64,000 bases of DNA from Dendrophyllia cribrosa. Taxonomy: Eukaryota > Cnidaria > Anthozoa > Scleractinia > Dendrophylliidae. Position numbers and translations under genes: made by a program. The notes below the pieces were generated by a model, which made no database searches, had not been told where the DNA came from, and saw only the letters and a program-made list of their open reading frames with translations. The stretch spans positions 18,110,193 to 18,174,192 of the forward strand of contig JAJLRJ010000010.1 in NCBI GenBank assembly GCA_024195265.1. The letters are read 5' to 3'. Position 1 is the first letter of the stretch. Each line of letters starts with the position of its first letter. Shown here in pieces: positions 12,129 through 23,348 of the stretch.

Positions 12129-13376
12129 TTACACATTGTAAAACAAATGAATGAGGTAATTTGTTGCCATACGTGCAAACAGTATCTCAATTGCCCTGCT
12201 GGTATGACTAACCTGTTGAATGGTTTCTAATTGTGGCTCGTCTTTGTGTAGAGGCAGCTTTGGGTCCTGGCCTCCTGCGATTAGTTCCGCGTTCTCCCAA
12301 AAAAGGCTGAGATCTAGTAAAGCGTCTACCAGAATAGCGCCCTCTAGCCATAGTAGAAGCAGAACCTTTACCCTGGTATCCACCATAAGGATGGGAACGT
12401 GAACCACGGTTCTTCTTTGGGGTGCCAATTTTCTGTTCAGCTTGTTGGCCTTTGACACCTCATCGATGTCTTTGCTAACATCCTCTCCAAACAATTCTGC
12501 GGTGACTGGTGTCGAAACATTGCATAATGCACTGAACTGCGTGTTAAGATCTAATATCAAGAGCTCTCTGCGTCTTATGTTGCGCTCCCTATTTCCAGAT
12601 AAGGATAACGTCAAAGCATGTACAAGGTTGTCTCTTACTGCACCTGTTGCCACTTTACACGCTTGATGAAATGCATACATTGAAGTCATGAATATTTTCA
12701 ATTCTGGCACTTCTGCATTCCATTATCTGCCTTTTTGGTGTTTTCTCGAAGCTGGTTTCAAACAGCCTTGTTTGTCTTTGGAGCCACTAGAAACTCATAA
12801 TAGAATATTCGGAGGCAAAATCTTTGAATTCGCCAGAAGTCGAAGTCCCTTTCTGCACTGACTGCGGTGTGTGGGCATGAAGAAACCTATCAATATCACC
12901 GCCCAGTTGCGAGTTTGAACGCTCATCGCTAAAATTCTCGCTACGCTGGCTGTTGACCTCATAAGGGTATTCCACTGCGGAATAAACACAATTTTCCAAG
13001 TGTTCTATAAGATCGCCTTTCATATCTTGCATTAACTGAAAATAGAGGCTTTCAAATCACTCGGAAGCGCTGATGGGTTTGCGCCTCCCAGTTCCTCCAC
13101 ATCGCTAATTGCTATAAATAAACAATAGAATGTGTCAACGACATTAGTCGTAATATGCATACTCGCAACAATGGCGGTCGCAAAAGAATAATATATCCTT
13201 CGTTGATGCAGTATAAACAATGTTCGGTTCGCTGACCGTATAAATAAAGGGAAACAAACATTTACTTTCCCAGCGTAACGTCTATATCTTGAATGCAAGC
13301 TATTTCTTGCTTGATTTGAAGGGAAACTATCACTTACTTTCCCTCTTGTAACAAGATCCTTTATATTCAGATCCAT
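12129..13376 (-). pseudogene. DIRS gag-like ORF, broken into three frames
   Basis: Three abutting minus frames, 13376-13032, 13032-12787 and 12710-12129, together occupy the gag position, 5' of the polymerase. The last contains ELFGEDVSKDIDEVSKANKL and a basic stretch (RRRELLILDLNTQF) and ends just before the polymerase. No recognised domain. The assignment rests on position and on the overall DIRS layout; the first frame could be partly leader. Confidence 0.6.
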
Positions 13377-13910
13377 TTTAATCTCAAGTCATTGTAAATA
13401 TTTTTGTCGATAGTAATTCAATCTACGAATTGCAAGTATTGATTTAATATAAAACGATTCATTCATTCATTCATGCATTCCAGTCCGCACATTTCAGCTC
13501 GTTTATCGAAGCGTTGAGAGAAACTATCACTTACTTTCCCTTGTGTAACAAGACATGCAATAGCGGTCTGAATACTTTGGTTTGTTGCTCGAAGCGTCCA
13601 GGGAAACTATCACTTACTTTCCCTTTTGTAGCAAGACACGCCGTAGCGGTCTGTACATTTCAGCTCGTTTTATCGAAGCGTTGAGGGAAACTATCACTTA
13701 CTTTCCCTTGTGTAACAAGACACGCAATAGCGGTCTGTATACTTCGGTTCGCTGCTCGAAGCGTCCAGGGAAACTATCACTTACTTTCCCTTTTGTAACA
13801 AGACACGCCGTAGCGGTCTGTACATTTCAGCTCGTTTATCGAAGCGTCGAGGGAAACTATCACTTACTTTCCCTTGTGTAACAAGCCACGTCATAGCGGT
13901 CCGCACATTT
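13319..13910. repeat. DIRS leader: about 86 bp tandem repeats
   Basis: GGGAAACTATCACTTACTTT recurs near 13320 (isolated), then at 13514 (one mismatch), 13600, 13685, 13770 and 13849, a period of about 85-86 bp. Alternate units carry CTTGTGTAACAAGACACGCA or CTTTTGTAACAAGACACGCC, so there is a higher-order dimer of about 170 bp. It lies between the left terminus and gag, the promoter/leader position. Confidence 0.9.
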
Positions 13911-14028
13911 CAGCTCGTTTAATATGGCTCGTTTAATAATACTTTTCCTATAATTGTGTGATTTTGTAGAGCCCAAACAAAATATCGCCCTACTTTCCGC
14001 CTCAAAAGTGGAATATTGTAAACTTGTG

Positions 14029-14091
14029 ACTCACGGCGGCGCGTGTACATCTCATGTTAACCGGAAGTACGTCACTGCGATTTGGTAGAAT
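14029..14091. repeat. DIRS left inverted terminal repeat
   Basis: Ends with GCGATTTGGTAGAAT at the satellite junction and is the inverse of 9290-9365 and 9575-9618. It marks the 5' end of the minus-strand element. Confidence 0.86.
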
Positions 14092-15515
14092 AAATTGTTT
14101 ATTGGTCATAACTTTTGAGTCATTTGATGGCTCCTGAGGTGCAATTATTGATGCAGAAACATTACGCAGCCCCGTCGTGATTATTTCGGGTATCTTCGGT
14201 ATCAGTCGTCGTGCTTCGTATCGTATATAATCATTTCATAAATGAATACTGATGACACTGTTCCAGCAAAATAGTAAAATTTCCCTTCGCTAATTTCCAC
14301 GTTATATGGCCAAATGCCACAAAAGATACAACTTAGTTAGATAAAAAGATTCTATAGAGAAAAACAAAGCTAATTGTTTGGAGATAAAGTGCAGGATTGC
14401 AAGGATTGAAGTGGATTGCAGTTTAGATTAAAATCAACGTTGCTTTTCTTTGTTTGACAAGCACTGTTAATCGTGGCGCTTATCTCAACCCAAGATGCGC
14501 TGGTTATAACCGCTCCGTCTATTTTGAGCCTCTTCACTTAGTAGTATTTGCTTACTTAATGATTGCGATATGGAGAAATAAATTGTTTATTGGTCATAAC
14601 TGTTGCGTCATTTGATGGTTCCTAAGGTGCAATTATTGTTGCAGAAACATATCGAAACCCCGACGTGAATATTTCGGGTATCTTCGGTATCAGTCGTCGC
14701 ACTTCGTATATACTAATTTCATAATGAATACTAATGACACTGAACCGCCAAAATAGTAAAATTCAACTTCGCTAATTTCCAAGTTATATCGCCAAATGCC
14801 ACAAAATATGCAAGTCAGTTGGATATAAAGATTTTATAGAGCGAAACAAAAGTAATTGTTTGGAGATAAAGTGCAGGATTGCAAGGATTGAAGTGGATTT
14901 CAGTTTAGATTGAAATCAACGTTGCCTTTCTTTGTTTGAGCCGGAAGACCAATCTCTCGTGGCGGCCTTATCTCAAGCCAAAATGCGTGGGTTATAACCG
15001 CTCCGTCTATTTTGAGCCTCTTCACTTAGTTGTATTTGCTAGTTAATGTTTGTGATATGGAAAAATAAATTGTTTATTGGTCATAACTTTTGAGTCATTT
15101 GATGGCTCCTGAGGTGCAATTATTGATGCAGAAACATTACGCAGCCTCGTTGTGAAAATTTCGGGTATCTTCGGTATCAGTCGTCGTACTTCGTATCGTA
15201 TATAATCATTTCATAAATGAATACTGATGACACTGTTCCACCAAAATAGTAAAATTTCCCTTCGCTAATTTCCAAGTTATATCGCCAAATGCCACAAAAT
15301 ATGCCACTCAGTTGGATATAAAGATTCTTCAGAGCAAAACAAAAGTAATTGTTTGGAGATAAAGTGCAGGATTGCAAGGATTGAAGTGGATTACAGTTTA
15401 GTTTGAAATCAACGTTGCCTTTTTTTGTTTGAGAAGCACTGTCAATCGTGGCGTTTATCTCAAACTAAAATGCGTGCGTTATAACCGCTCCGTCTATTTT
15501 GGGCTTCTTCATTTA
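14092..15515. repeat. Satellite array, segment 3 and array end
   Basis: Resumes at TAAATTGTTTATTGG exactly where segment 2 stopped. Unit starts lie near 14330, 14815 and 15307. Homology ends around 15515 inside TTTTGGGCTTCTTCA, giving the right boundary of the array against single-copy sequence. Confidence 0.93.
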
Positions 15516-16125
15516 AATTGTGAGACACATTTATCTTAAATTTGACATATCAATCTCAGGAGTAGCTATGATATTAATTGATATCTTTTATTTGTACAAT
15601 GGTTTTTGAAATACTGGATTTGCTTCATATATTTTAAATGAACTGTAACCAAAAACATAAATAAATTACAATTAAAAAAAACATCTATTAAAAAAGCAAG
15701 GAGCTCAGAAAACCAAATCTTGCAACCAAAAAAAAACGCAGTTAATTTTTTTCTCAATTAACATCAAGGGCGTTTATTTAAAAGTGGGTCTCAGGGACGC
15801 TGTTTCATCTGACTTATAGCGCCACGAGATAGAGACATTGATGGCTTTTAACGAGGGTCTGTGCTAAATTCCCTACTCTTCCGTTGCACCGTGTAGTAGG
15901 ATTTCCATTGACCACTGTATGAGTCACGTAAAGGTGAAATGAGCAATTTCATGAACCAAACTGTCATGCCATCAACTCATAATGACGAACTGAAATAACA
16001 TGACTAAAAAACTAGTTCGCCTTTTGACCCGTTCCAAAACCAACTCTAAATGATTTCTTGCCCATGCACCTTTCGGAGTTACTTTGTCGCCACTACACAC
16101 TTTGTACAAGCACACTTATAAATAT
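15516..16125. other. Intergenic sequence, nothing recognised
   Basis: AT-rich sequence with no coding or repeat signal I can support; 15560-15760 holds only a chance open frame over A/T runs. Confidence 0.6.
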
Positions 16126-16127
16126 AT

Positions 16128-16194
<67 letters not shown>
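16126..16194. repeat. (TA)n microsatellite
   Basis: Nearly pure TA dinucleotides forming the left border of the 234 bp array. Confidence 0.97.
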
Positions 16195-16195
<1 letters not shown>

Positions 16196-17238
16196 TCTCG
16201 TGACTCCACAGTGCAATCCAACAATGTGTAACCGTACATCCTGTGCCCAAGTTCAGGAGTTGCCATAAAGTCATCATGGTAACGACCGGGAGGGCACATT
16301 GTATACATAATTGTATAATATGCTCACTGTTCATACAGTTTGAGCACTCTATGGATTGGGTGGAGAGCCTCATAAAAGGTGTTCACTATTGGCATATTGC
16401 TTGGCTCACTGCTTGCAGTTTGAGCACTCTCGTGACTCCACAATGCAATCCAACAATGTGTAACCGTACATCCTGTGCCCAAGTTCAGGAGTTGCCATAA
16501 AGCCATTATGGTAACGACCGGGAGGGCACATTGTATACATAATTGTATAATATGCTCACTGTTCATACAGTTTGAGCACTCTATGGATTGGGTGGAGAGC
16601 CTCATAAAAGGTGTTCACTATTGGCATATTGCTTCGCTCACTGCTTGCAGTTTGAGCACTCTCGCGGTGACTCCACAATGCAATCCAACAATGTGTAACC
16701 GTACATCCTGTGCCCAAGTTCAGGAGTTGCCATAAAGCTATTATGGTAACAACCGGGAGGGCACATTGTATACATAATTGTATAATATGCTCACTGTTCA
16801 TACAGTTTGAGCACTCTATGGATTGGGTGGAGAGCCCCATAAAAGGTGTTCACTATTGGCATATTGCTTCGCTCACTGCTTGCAGTTTGAGCACTCTCGC
16901 GGTGACTCCACAATGCAATCCAACAATGTGTAACCGTACATCCTGTGCCCAAGTTCAGGAGTTGCCATAAAGCCATTATGGTAACAACCGGGAGGGCACA
17001 TTGTATACATAATTGTATAATATAATCACTGTTCATACAGTTTGAGCACTCTATGGATTGGGTGGAGAGCCTCGTAAAAGGTGTTCACTATTGGCATATT
17101 GCTTCGCTCACTGCTTGCAATTTGAGCACTATCGTGACTCCACAATGCAATCCAACAATGTGTAACCGTACATCCTGTGCCCAAGTTCAGGAGTTGCCAT
17201 AAAGCCATTATGGGAGGGCACATTGTATACATAATTAT
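16195..17238. repeat. Tandem array of about 234 bp units (4.5 copies)
   Basis: GTGACTCCACA recurs at about 16199, 16432, 16667, 16902 and 17134, a period of 232-235 bp. Units are very similar (a few substitutions; TCGTG against TCGCGGTG indels), suggesting recent amplification. The last unit has a deletion of about 12 bp (ATTATGGGAGGGC) and stops at the next TA tract. Open frames of 80-94 residues here appear on both strands of each unit and lack codon character. Confidence 0.95.
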
Positions 17239-17242
<4 letters not shown>

Positions 17243-17298
<56 letters not shown>

Positions 17299-17311
17299 TT
17301 CTCACTTTAAC

Positions 17312-17352
<41 letters not shown>
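17243..17352. repeat. Paired (TA)n microsatellites
   Basis: Two TA tracts (17243-17295 and 17318-17352) separated by a short CAGTTCTCACTTTAACTG stretch, which is itself a short inverted repeat. Confidence 0.95.
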
Positions 17353-17354
<2 letters not shown>

Positions 17355-17355
17355 G

Positions 17356-17828
17356 ACTGGATTTGACAAAACATGCTCGCTAACTTTTCGCTTGGACATG
17401 GGCCCGGCCCATGTCCAAGCCATTCCCGTCGCTGAAAATTGAGGGGGCTTGCCGTAACCCGATATGCTACGACATAGCCCAAGGACAGGGCTAACAGCCG
17501 CTGGTTGTCTGGGGGTTGTGCGTCAAAACCACAGGGGTGGGGAGGGGGAGTTTTGACACTTTGAGTGGAATTCAACCTGTTGGTCTGTTGTATTTCGAGT
17601 TGAAATCCGTTTAAATAAATGTTAGTGCAGTCAGTTTTAGAGAAAATTTTTTTAGCTGGCCTGTGGTTGGGCCGCCTTGGTCAGGGCTAACCGTGGGTGG
17701 GTGGCTGGGGAGCCGGTGTTGTGTGTCCGAGGAACAGGGGTGGGCAGAGGAGACTTTTTAAGACTTTGACTGAAATTCAATTGGTTGGCCTGTCTTAGTC
17801 TTGGCAGCCATGTTTTGTCAAATCCAGT
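17356..17828. mobile_element. 473 bp terminal-inverted-repeat element, copy 1
   Basis: Starts ACTGGATTTGACAAAACATG and ends with its exact inverse, a perfect 20 bp terminal repeat. Just inside the left end is a perfect hairpin, CTTGGACATGGGCC / GGCCCATGTCCAAG (17390-17419). The body (GAGGGGGCTTGCCGTAACCC onward) is repeated at 33613-34031. Non-coding; superfamily unresolved because no clear target duplication is visible. Confidence 0.85.
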
Positions 17829-18277
17829 AAGATAATTAATACCTGTGGCCTAATGTCACCTCCCTCTATGCAAATGTTCCCTGGGGACTAGATTTTTGTC
17901 TTCCTGGAGTGGTTTTCGCCTTGATAATCAATTTCTACCTGGCCCAATGGATGGCTCGGTGGATTTTTCTTGGGGACCAAATTTTTGTCTTGTGTCCGGA
18001 TACACGGATCCCTTCTATGTTAAGATGTATCCTAAGTATTGTTTCTTAACAATAGGTCATTGTTATTTTACAATACCCCCTATTGTTAGGTCCCTGGATG
18101 TGTCTTTTCCTTGATAATTAATTTATACCTGGCCCATTGATAGGCTCGGTGGGGTGTAAATTGAAGCCATGAAAATGTTGGTATTAGGGTATGGTTTGGC
18201 TATGTGTAAATTACAAAATTGCAAATCGCTAAAGAAACCTAATTTTTCTTTCTCTTTTTGAACATGAACACTGTCCT
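17829..18277. other. Intergenic sequence with an imperfect direct repeat
   Basis: CCTTGATAATCAATTTCTAC (17920s) and CCTTGATAATTAATTTATAC (18108 on), each followed by a TGGCCC-containing stretch and GGCTCGGTGG, form a diverged direct repeat about 190 bp apart. No gene seen. Confidence 0.6.
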
Positions 18278-18449
18278 TAGGAATTCTGGGAAGTTTGGAA
18301 GGCCAGTGAAAACCTGGAGGAGATCAGTAGAAGAGGAGCTGAAGGAAGCCAACGTCACCTGACACACGGCAAAGAAAACATCTACAAATAGGGTCCGCTG
18401 GCGCAGCATTGTCGACGCCCTTTGTTCCACTCGGAACCTAATGGATTAA
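18278..18449 (+). pseudogene. LINE 3'-end fragment (ORF C-terminus)
   Basis: The plus strand reads KFGRPVKTWRRSVEEELKEA, then one TGA where a Trp is expected, then RVRWRSIVDALCSTRN and a stop at 18447-18449. The GRP-x-x-TWRR ... W-R-x-x-V-x-ALC-x-R signature closes the ORF of many animal non-LTR retrotransposons. An ACTACTAACTACTACTACTT tail follows. 5' truncated; no duplication identified. Confidence 0.75.
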
Positions 18450-18687
18450 CTACTAACTACTACTACTTTTATCTTTTTTAAAAACAAATCTGCGAAACTG
18501 AAGAGCTATTCTTTTAATTGATTGTAAAGCTCTTGGAACAGCGATGAATAAGCGATGTAGAAATGTTTTTAGCACGTGGAAAGAGCCTTCGGTCACTCAG
18601 GCTAGTTTGGTAGCTGGGTCATCCAGAAGGGATAATGGCTTGTGGCATTGACAATGACCAACTGACAATTTCATGGTTGCAGCTGGC
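18450..18687. other. 3' flank of the SET-domain gene
   Basis: After the LINE tail, about 200 bp with no recognisable element; the 3' UTR of the minus-strand SET gene must lie here. Confidence 0.5.
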
Positions 18688-20666
18688 TTACTCGAGAAGA
18701 GTTTGGCTGTTTGCATAAAATTGCCAATTAGCATCGTTGTAGTCCCAGAGTAGTTCTGTGGTCTCCGCGATGTCATGAAGAGCGACAAAGAAAACACGTG
18801 GAACTTTTGAATTCTTGTTTGCCACGAAGGGCTTAACGTTGGCGTTTCCCCTCGAATGGTTGAGTGTGGCACCCCATGTTAAGGCACTTGTTGGGTTGCC
18901 TTCGTAAGGATCAATCCTAAAAAAGGAGGGATTACAGTTACACTGCAATTTTTGCAAAACTTATCGTGCTAATAGAACTGATTGAACTTGTTAAGAAAAT
19001 GACAGCTTTCTTAACTTGTTATGGGCTGATATCTTCAACTTACAATTTTGAAGGGGCGTGCATATGGAGTATCTAATTCTTCTGTCTCATCAGTCACCCG
19101 GTTCGTAAAAAAACAGTTCGCTAGAATCGGAAAGTTTTAAATATGATTTCTATTCTGACCTAATTAATGTTCATTTCCTTTCACTACAAATTCATTACAT
19201 CATACAAAGACGTTTTACTAATTGCCACTATATTCCTTATCAGGCTTTAACATTGTTTAGGAGAAAACAATTCTGACATTTGGTAATATATTTTAAAACG
19301 TGCGTTTAACACTCACGCAATCTTGTGACCTGCACTTTCAATGATCATCATCGTGCATGGCTTTCCCTCTCTTTCGTAAATGCCCTCCCGTGATTTGCAC
19401 TCCTGAATTGAAATTTGCTCTCCTTCATATTCGCATATGATATCGCCCTTGTTGATATCTCTTGAGGCGAACGCGCAAATTCCCGCGCCACGCGGGTCAC
19501 TTGGCACATTATGCAACTACGGAAGAAAATAAATAACATTTCAGTCATTAAACTTTTTTTGTATAAATTTATAATAGTGAAATATATCTAAACTTTTGAG
19601 AATCGACATACAAATTACTTACTTCGATTGGCGGATCTGGCTTTGGATTGAGTGACGTATAATAATGAATTCGTTCCAGCATTAGACTATACGTCCACCA
19701 AATTCCATCGGTGGCTGTCTTCGAGGACGTTTTAGTTTTATTCCTATGTACCCACGGACTTTTGGAACACCTTGCGTAGATGGTTTCACAACCCAGTCTC
19801 TGTTGTTGGCATATTCCTCAACTGCTTTCTTGAATTGCTGTTGAACGAGAAATAATATGACTGAACTGAGTTTAATGCAATTTGAAAATGTTTGAAAATT
19901 GAGCACTACGTTTCGCAAAAGCAAGTGCGTTTTTATGGTAAGGCGCTGTTACATTTGTCAACGTTTCCTCTAACTTATATATTTAAATCCATCTGTTCTT
20001 CATGACACTAAACAAAACGTTTTGGCGATCGGGAGTTTATTAACGAGCGGCATAAAAATTTGTCGACAAGTAGTTCTGAATATGCAAATTAATATGCCGC
20101 AACTTTTCGCACTGCAAGTGCATGTCGCGAAAGACAATAGCATTCTGGGCGATGCGACACAACTTCTTTTCCTTAATGTCGTCTTACACAATTTAGAGTG
20201 GCGAAATAAGTTGTATTTCCTGTAACTTGTCTCGCAATTTTATTGCGTCGTTGCGAAACAAGTGCACGACCATTGCCTAATTAGCATCCCCAGGCAACGC
20301 ATAAAATATTTGTTGCAGAGTCAACACCGAAATGTATTTTTGATTTTTTTTACGCCAAAACGTAACAAAATCCCTAAGTTCAGTTTGGAATTACAAAAAC
20401 AGTAGAGACCTTTAATTAGTATATGTTAAAACTTGCCTTGTGAAAAGCTGTCCTCTCATTAAGTATTTGGTTTGTCCGTGCAGACTGTCGCCTTCAGTCC
20501 ACACGGCCACTGCAGCGCAGTAAGCTTCAAAAACATGTTCGGTTGCCACAAAATGTTCCTCCTTTCCTTTTTCAACAGCAAGACTAATGAACATAGTTAA
20601 AAAGGGGCATTTTGCAGCTCGCTTCTGTTTTAGCATGACTTGCCTGACATTAGCAAATTTCGGCAT
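18688..20666 (-). CDS. SET-domain lysine methyltransferase, KMT5A-like (four exons)
   Basis: Predicted exons on the minus strand: 20666-20437, 19797-19623, 19516-19317 and 18916-18688. Their lengths (230, 175, 200, 229) join in phase to 277 codons plus a stop. Acceptors are all AG; donors are GTAAGT and GTGAGT, but exon 1 uses a GC donor (AAG/GCAAGT). The N-terminal 130 residues match nothing I know. The SET domain follows: RGAGICAFASRDINKGD (the RGxG turn), CEYEGE, then IDPYEGNPTSALTWGATLNH with NHSR, and ELLWDYND for the ELxxDY motif. The order resembles KMT5A/SETD8, which methylates histone H4 lysine 20; substrate here is unknown. ATG start at 20666. It could be a host duplicate or a transposon-captured gene. 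Confidence 0.75.
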
Positions 20667-22835
20667 TTTGCAAACAGCAGTTCACACACTCGATCTGAAC
20701 TCAAAATGACAGCTGGTTAAAGAGTTTCCTTGGTTTTAAAGCATCACAGAGAGCATGGGAATTTGGTGCGATTGGCTTAGTCGAAAATCTTCCCACGGTA
20801 ACGGACGGTAATTTGGTGGAAGGCCGCGGACGCACTTGAGAGATAACTGACTGGGTTATTTTCCCCCGAAACCCGGTAACATTTTGCGGTAAAAATAACT
20901 CGATAAAAGTGAAGATAAACTTAAATAACAGAGTTGAATTTTATGAGCGGCCGCATTTAAAGTACCCTGGGTGCCAGAGGTTTTAATTTTTTAGTGGAAA
21001 CGGCGAGTTTGAGTTTGAGCCGTTTATACGGTTAATTTCACTCATGATATTCAGAGAACGGACGTCTGGATCCAGGGTGCATTTAAAGCGAGGATAGTAA
21101 AACATTTACATACATGAACCGCAACGATTGACATAACTTGACCACCCCTAAACGTTAACCAAGTTAAAACTATGCAGAAAGGTGGTTCAGAATAGAATCT
21201 GGATGGGGTTAACTGATAGCTGAGAATTGGCTCACATTTTAGCTGAGAAATTAAACGAGCTCTTCGTCCCCTCTCCCTCCCCTCACAGGCTATTTTAACA
21301 GAACATAGCTCTTCCTGTTAAAATTATTATTTTGTTTTGCCTTTTCGTTTCATTTTTTTTTTCACGATATTTTTTGTTACCGCAACGACTTACGATTGAA
21401 CATGATGATGATAGTCTGACAGAAAATATGTATGTATTGTAAAAAATAATCTAGACTTCTCATAATAGTTTCTATTGTACAAGTTCTCTTTTTCCTCACG
21501 CGATATTAAACCTCGCTTTGTGAAAAATAATTTTGTATTTTTTTAGTTGTTAATTATTTTTAAAATTATTTGTAAGTTTTTTGGTATTTTTCTGTTTTTA
21601 GTAATTTATGGTTACCCTCGGCTATTCCCTACTAGTACTTACACATGCTTTATTAAACCAACTGTAGTTCAATGTATGACATCATTTCGCAAACTAATTG
21701 AACGATCTCGCTAATGGCCATAACCATGAAACGTTTAGGAATTAAAAAGTCCTTCACAATTAGGGGTTAAGTTGGTGATGTGCTAGTCTATTGATTCTTC
21801 AATTTTTAAGAGGAAACGCATTTCTGTCAGCCGTAACTCTTTTTTAATGAAGCTCCTTGCAAAAAGAACTTTAATACGCCCAAATGTATTTTTTAGTAAA
21901 CAGCACAAGAATTCTCCCCCCCCCCCCCCCCCCCCCCAAATTCATGTCACTGCACACCAGCTAAAATCGTACTAATTGGAAAGAATATTATAATCCCAGT
22001 TGTACAGTCAGCCTTGCTTTATTAGTTCTTTTGTATTTATATCAAATTTGCTGACTAGATCTACCAGGATCCGACGCTTTTGCATTGTCCGTTGGCCCTT
22101 GCAGATATTTCCAAAGTGTTCAAAATCTTACTGCAGGTACTATTATATTCCCCCGTGAATATTATTGTACTCTGCTGTACTGAAATGATAAACTATGTTT
22201 GGTTTGAAAACTGCATGACTATAAAGTACCACGCGCAGGCGATGTAAGACAATTATAAAAGGGATAAACAGTCAAACAGAAACCAGAGCAAATCAAATTG
22301 TTAACAAGCTCTTATATGACAAAATATAACCGATCGTTTGATGACAAGTAAACAATGTGCAAAAAACCAAATTTTAGGCCACAGTGTCTGGTTTTCACAC
22401 TTCTGCTAGGTCTCCGCTGGAACTTTCAAGAAAAAGTAAAAACATGGGTAAAAGAAACACGGCCACTTATTAAAATGTGTGTAACAGTAATTGGAAGTGT
22501 AATTATTTATGACGTCTGCGGCCCGGCGACACCACTCTAGAAATGCCCCTTGTCGTACGCGTGATAACGTAAAATACCTCAATTCAACAATGCCTGAAAA
22601 GGCGATGGAACGTGTTTTACTGCGTAAATTTTAAACACGTTAGTAAAATATGAATTTAAACGTACGTAAGTATGTTGGTTCAATTATTCAAGAAAAAAAT
22701 GAAAATAGAAACGCGCCTACTGCGTCACGTCACTATCTCAACGGTGATTGCAAATGCGATTAACTTTGACGTCTGAAACACTGTAATAACACTCCTTGTC
22801 ACGACATTAGAAGCTTCTCGCGTTTTCGGGCTAAA
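20667..22835. other. Intergenic region between divergent genes
   Basis: Contains the presumed promoter of the SET gene on its left and whatever precedes the plus-strand transposase-like gene on its right. Apart from a poly-C run (21916-21937) I see no domain, repeat or RNA gene. It lacks the N-terminal half that the gene at 23349 would need. Confidence 0.55.
21916..21937. repeat. Poly-C tract
   Basis: An uninterrupted run of 22 C residues; length may be unreliable in the assembly. Confidence 0.9.
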
Positions 22836-23285
22836 ATCCATACCGGGGGGGGGGGGTACTTGACCAATATTTGGGTATAGGGGTGCCGCTGAGGGTCTGA
22901 GACCCTGATCCTGTTTAGGACAAAAATAAACGAAAATACCTACCCTGTGTAGGACAACACCCTCTATTTTAGGACCCTGTCTAGGACACGGCTCGAGCGT
23001 GGTTCGGATCTGAGCTTTAAAAAATGGTAGACGGATCCTTTGAAAAGAAAACGACTTCGCCTTCGCATGAATCACATGAATATACTAATCACGACAAGGT
23101 AAGTCGCCACAAGCGCTAAAGTAACTGGAACCATACCCTGTTTAGAACAGATTCAGAGCCTGTTTATGACAGACTCAACGTTAAATTATATACCCTGTTC
23201 AGGACAAAAATGCCAAAAACCATACCCTGTCCAGCGGCACGTCCCCGTATAGGTCATATGAGGGAGTACACCCCCCGGGATCCAT
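22836..23285. mobile_element. G/C-capped MITE with 6 bp target duplication
   Basis: The body 22842-23279 opens with ACC and a G run followed by TACTTGACC and ...GGGGTGCCGCTG, and closes with CAGCGGCACGTCCCC ... GAGTACACCCCCCGGG, an imperfect terminal inverted repeat of about 45 bp. ATCCAT flanks both sides (22836-22841, 23280-23285). The interior repeats ACCCTGT-x-AGGACA words several times. No coding capacity. It lies just upstream of the transposase-like exon at 23349. Confidence 0.85.
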
Positions 23286-23348
23286 TCGCTTTATAAAATA
23301 AACGGAGCGAGTCCCGTTATCCAGTGAGAGATTGAAGCACATGCAGAT

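Larger units (their letters stand above)
9253..14091 (-). mobile_element. DIRS-type tyrosine-recombinase retrotransposon, full-length, decayed
   Basis: Read on the minus strand the element runs from 14091 to 9253: left inverted terminal repeat (14029-14091), tandem-repeat leader, gag-like frame, reverse transcriptase with RNase H, tyrosine recombinase, internal complementary region (9493-9618) and right terminal repeat (9256-9365). DIRS elements integrate with a tyrosine recombinase and make no staggered-cut duplication; consistently, only a shared AAT is found at both ends (9253-9255, 14089-14091) and at the internal junction, and the satellite reads straight through when the element is removed. 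Coding regions hold several stops and frameshifts. Confidence 0.9.

Noticed and set aside
12220..12666. Plus-strand frames opposite the DIRS gag
   Set aside because: They shadow the minus-strand gag-like frame and show no family resemblance.
16093..17036. Repeated 80-94 codon frames in the 234 bp array
   Set aside because: They occur on both strands of every unit and reflect unit identity; no codon bias, domain or splice context.
16243..17232. Possible CRISPR-like array
   Set aside because: Units are whole tandem copies of about 234 bp without short repeats and variable spacers, and the context is eukaryotic.
22725..23075. 116-codon minus-strand frame
   Set aside because: It runs through the MITE and its G tract; not conserved coding sequence.
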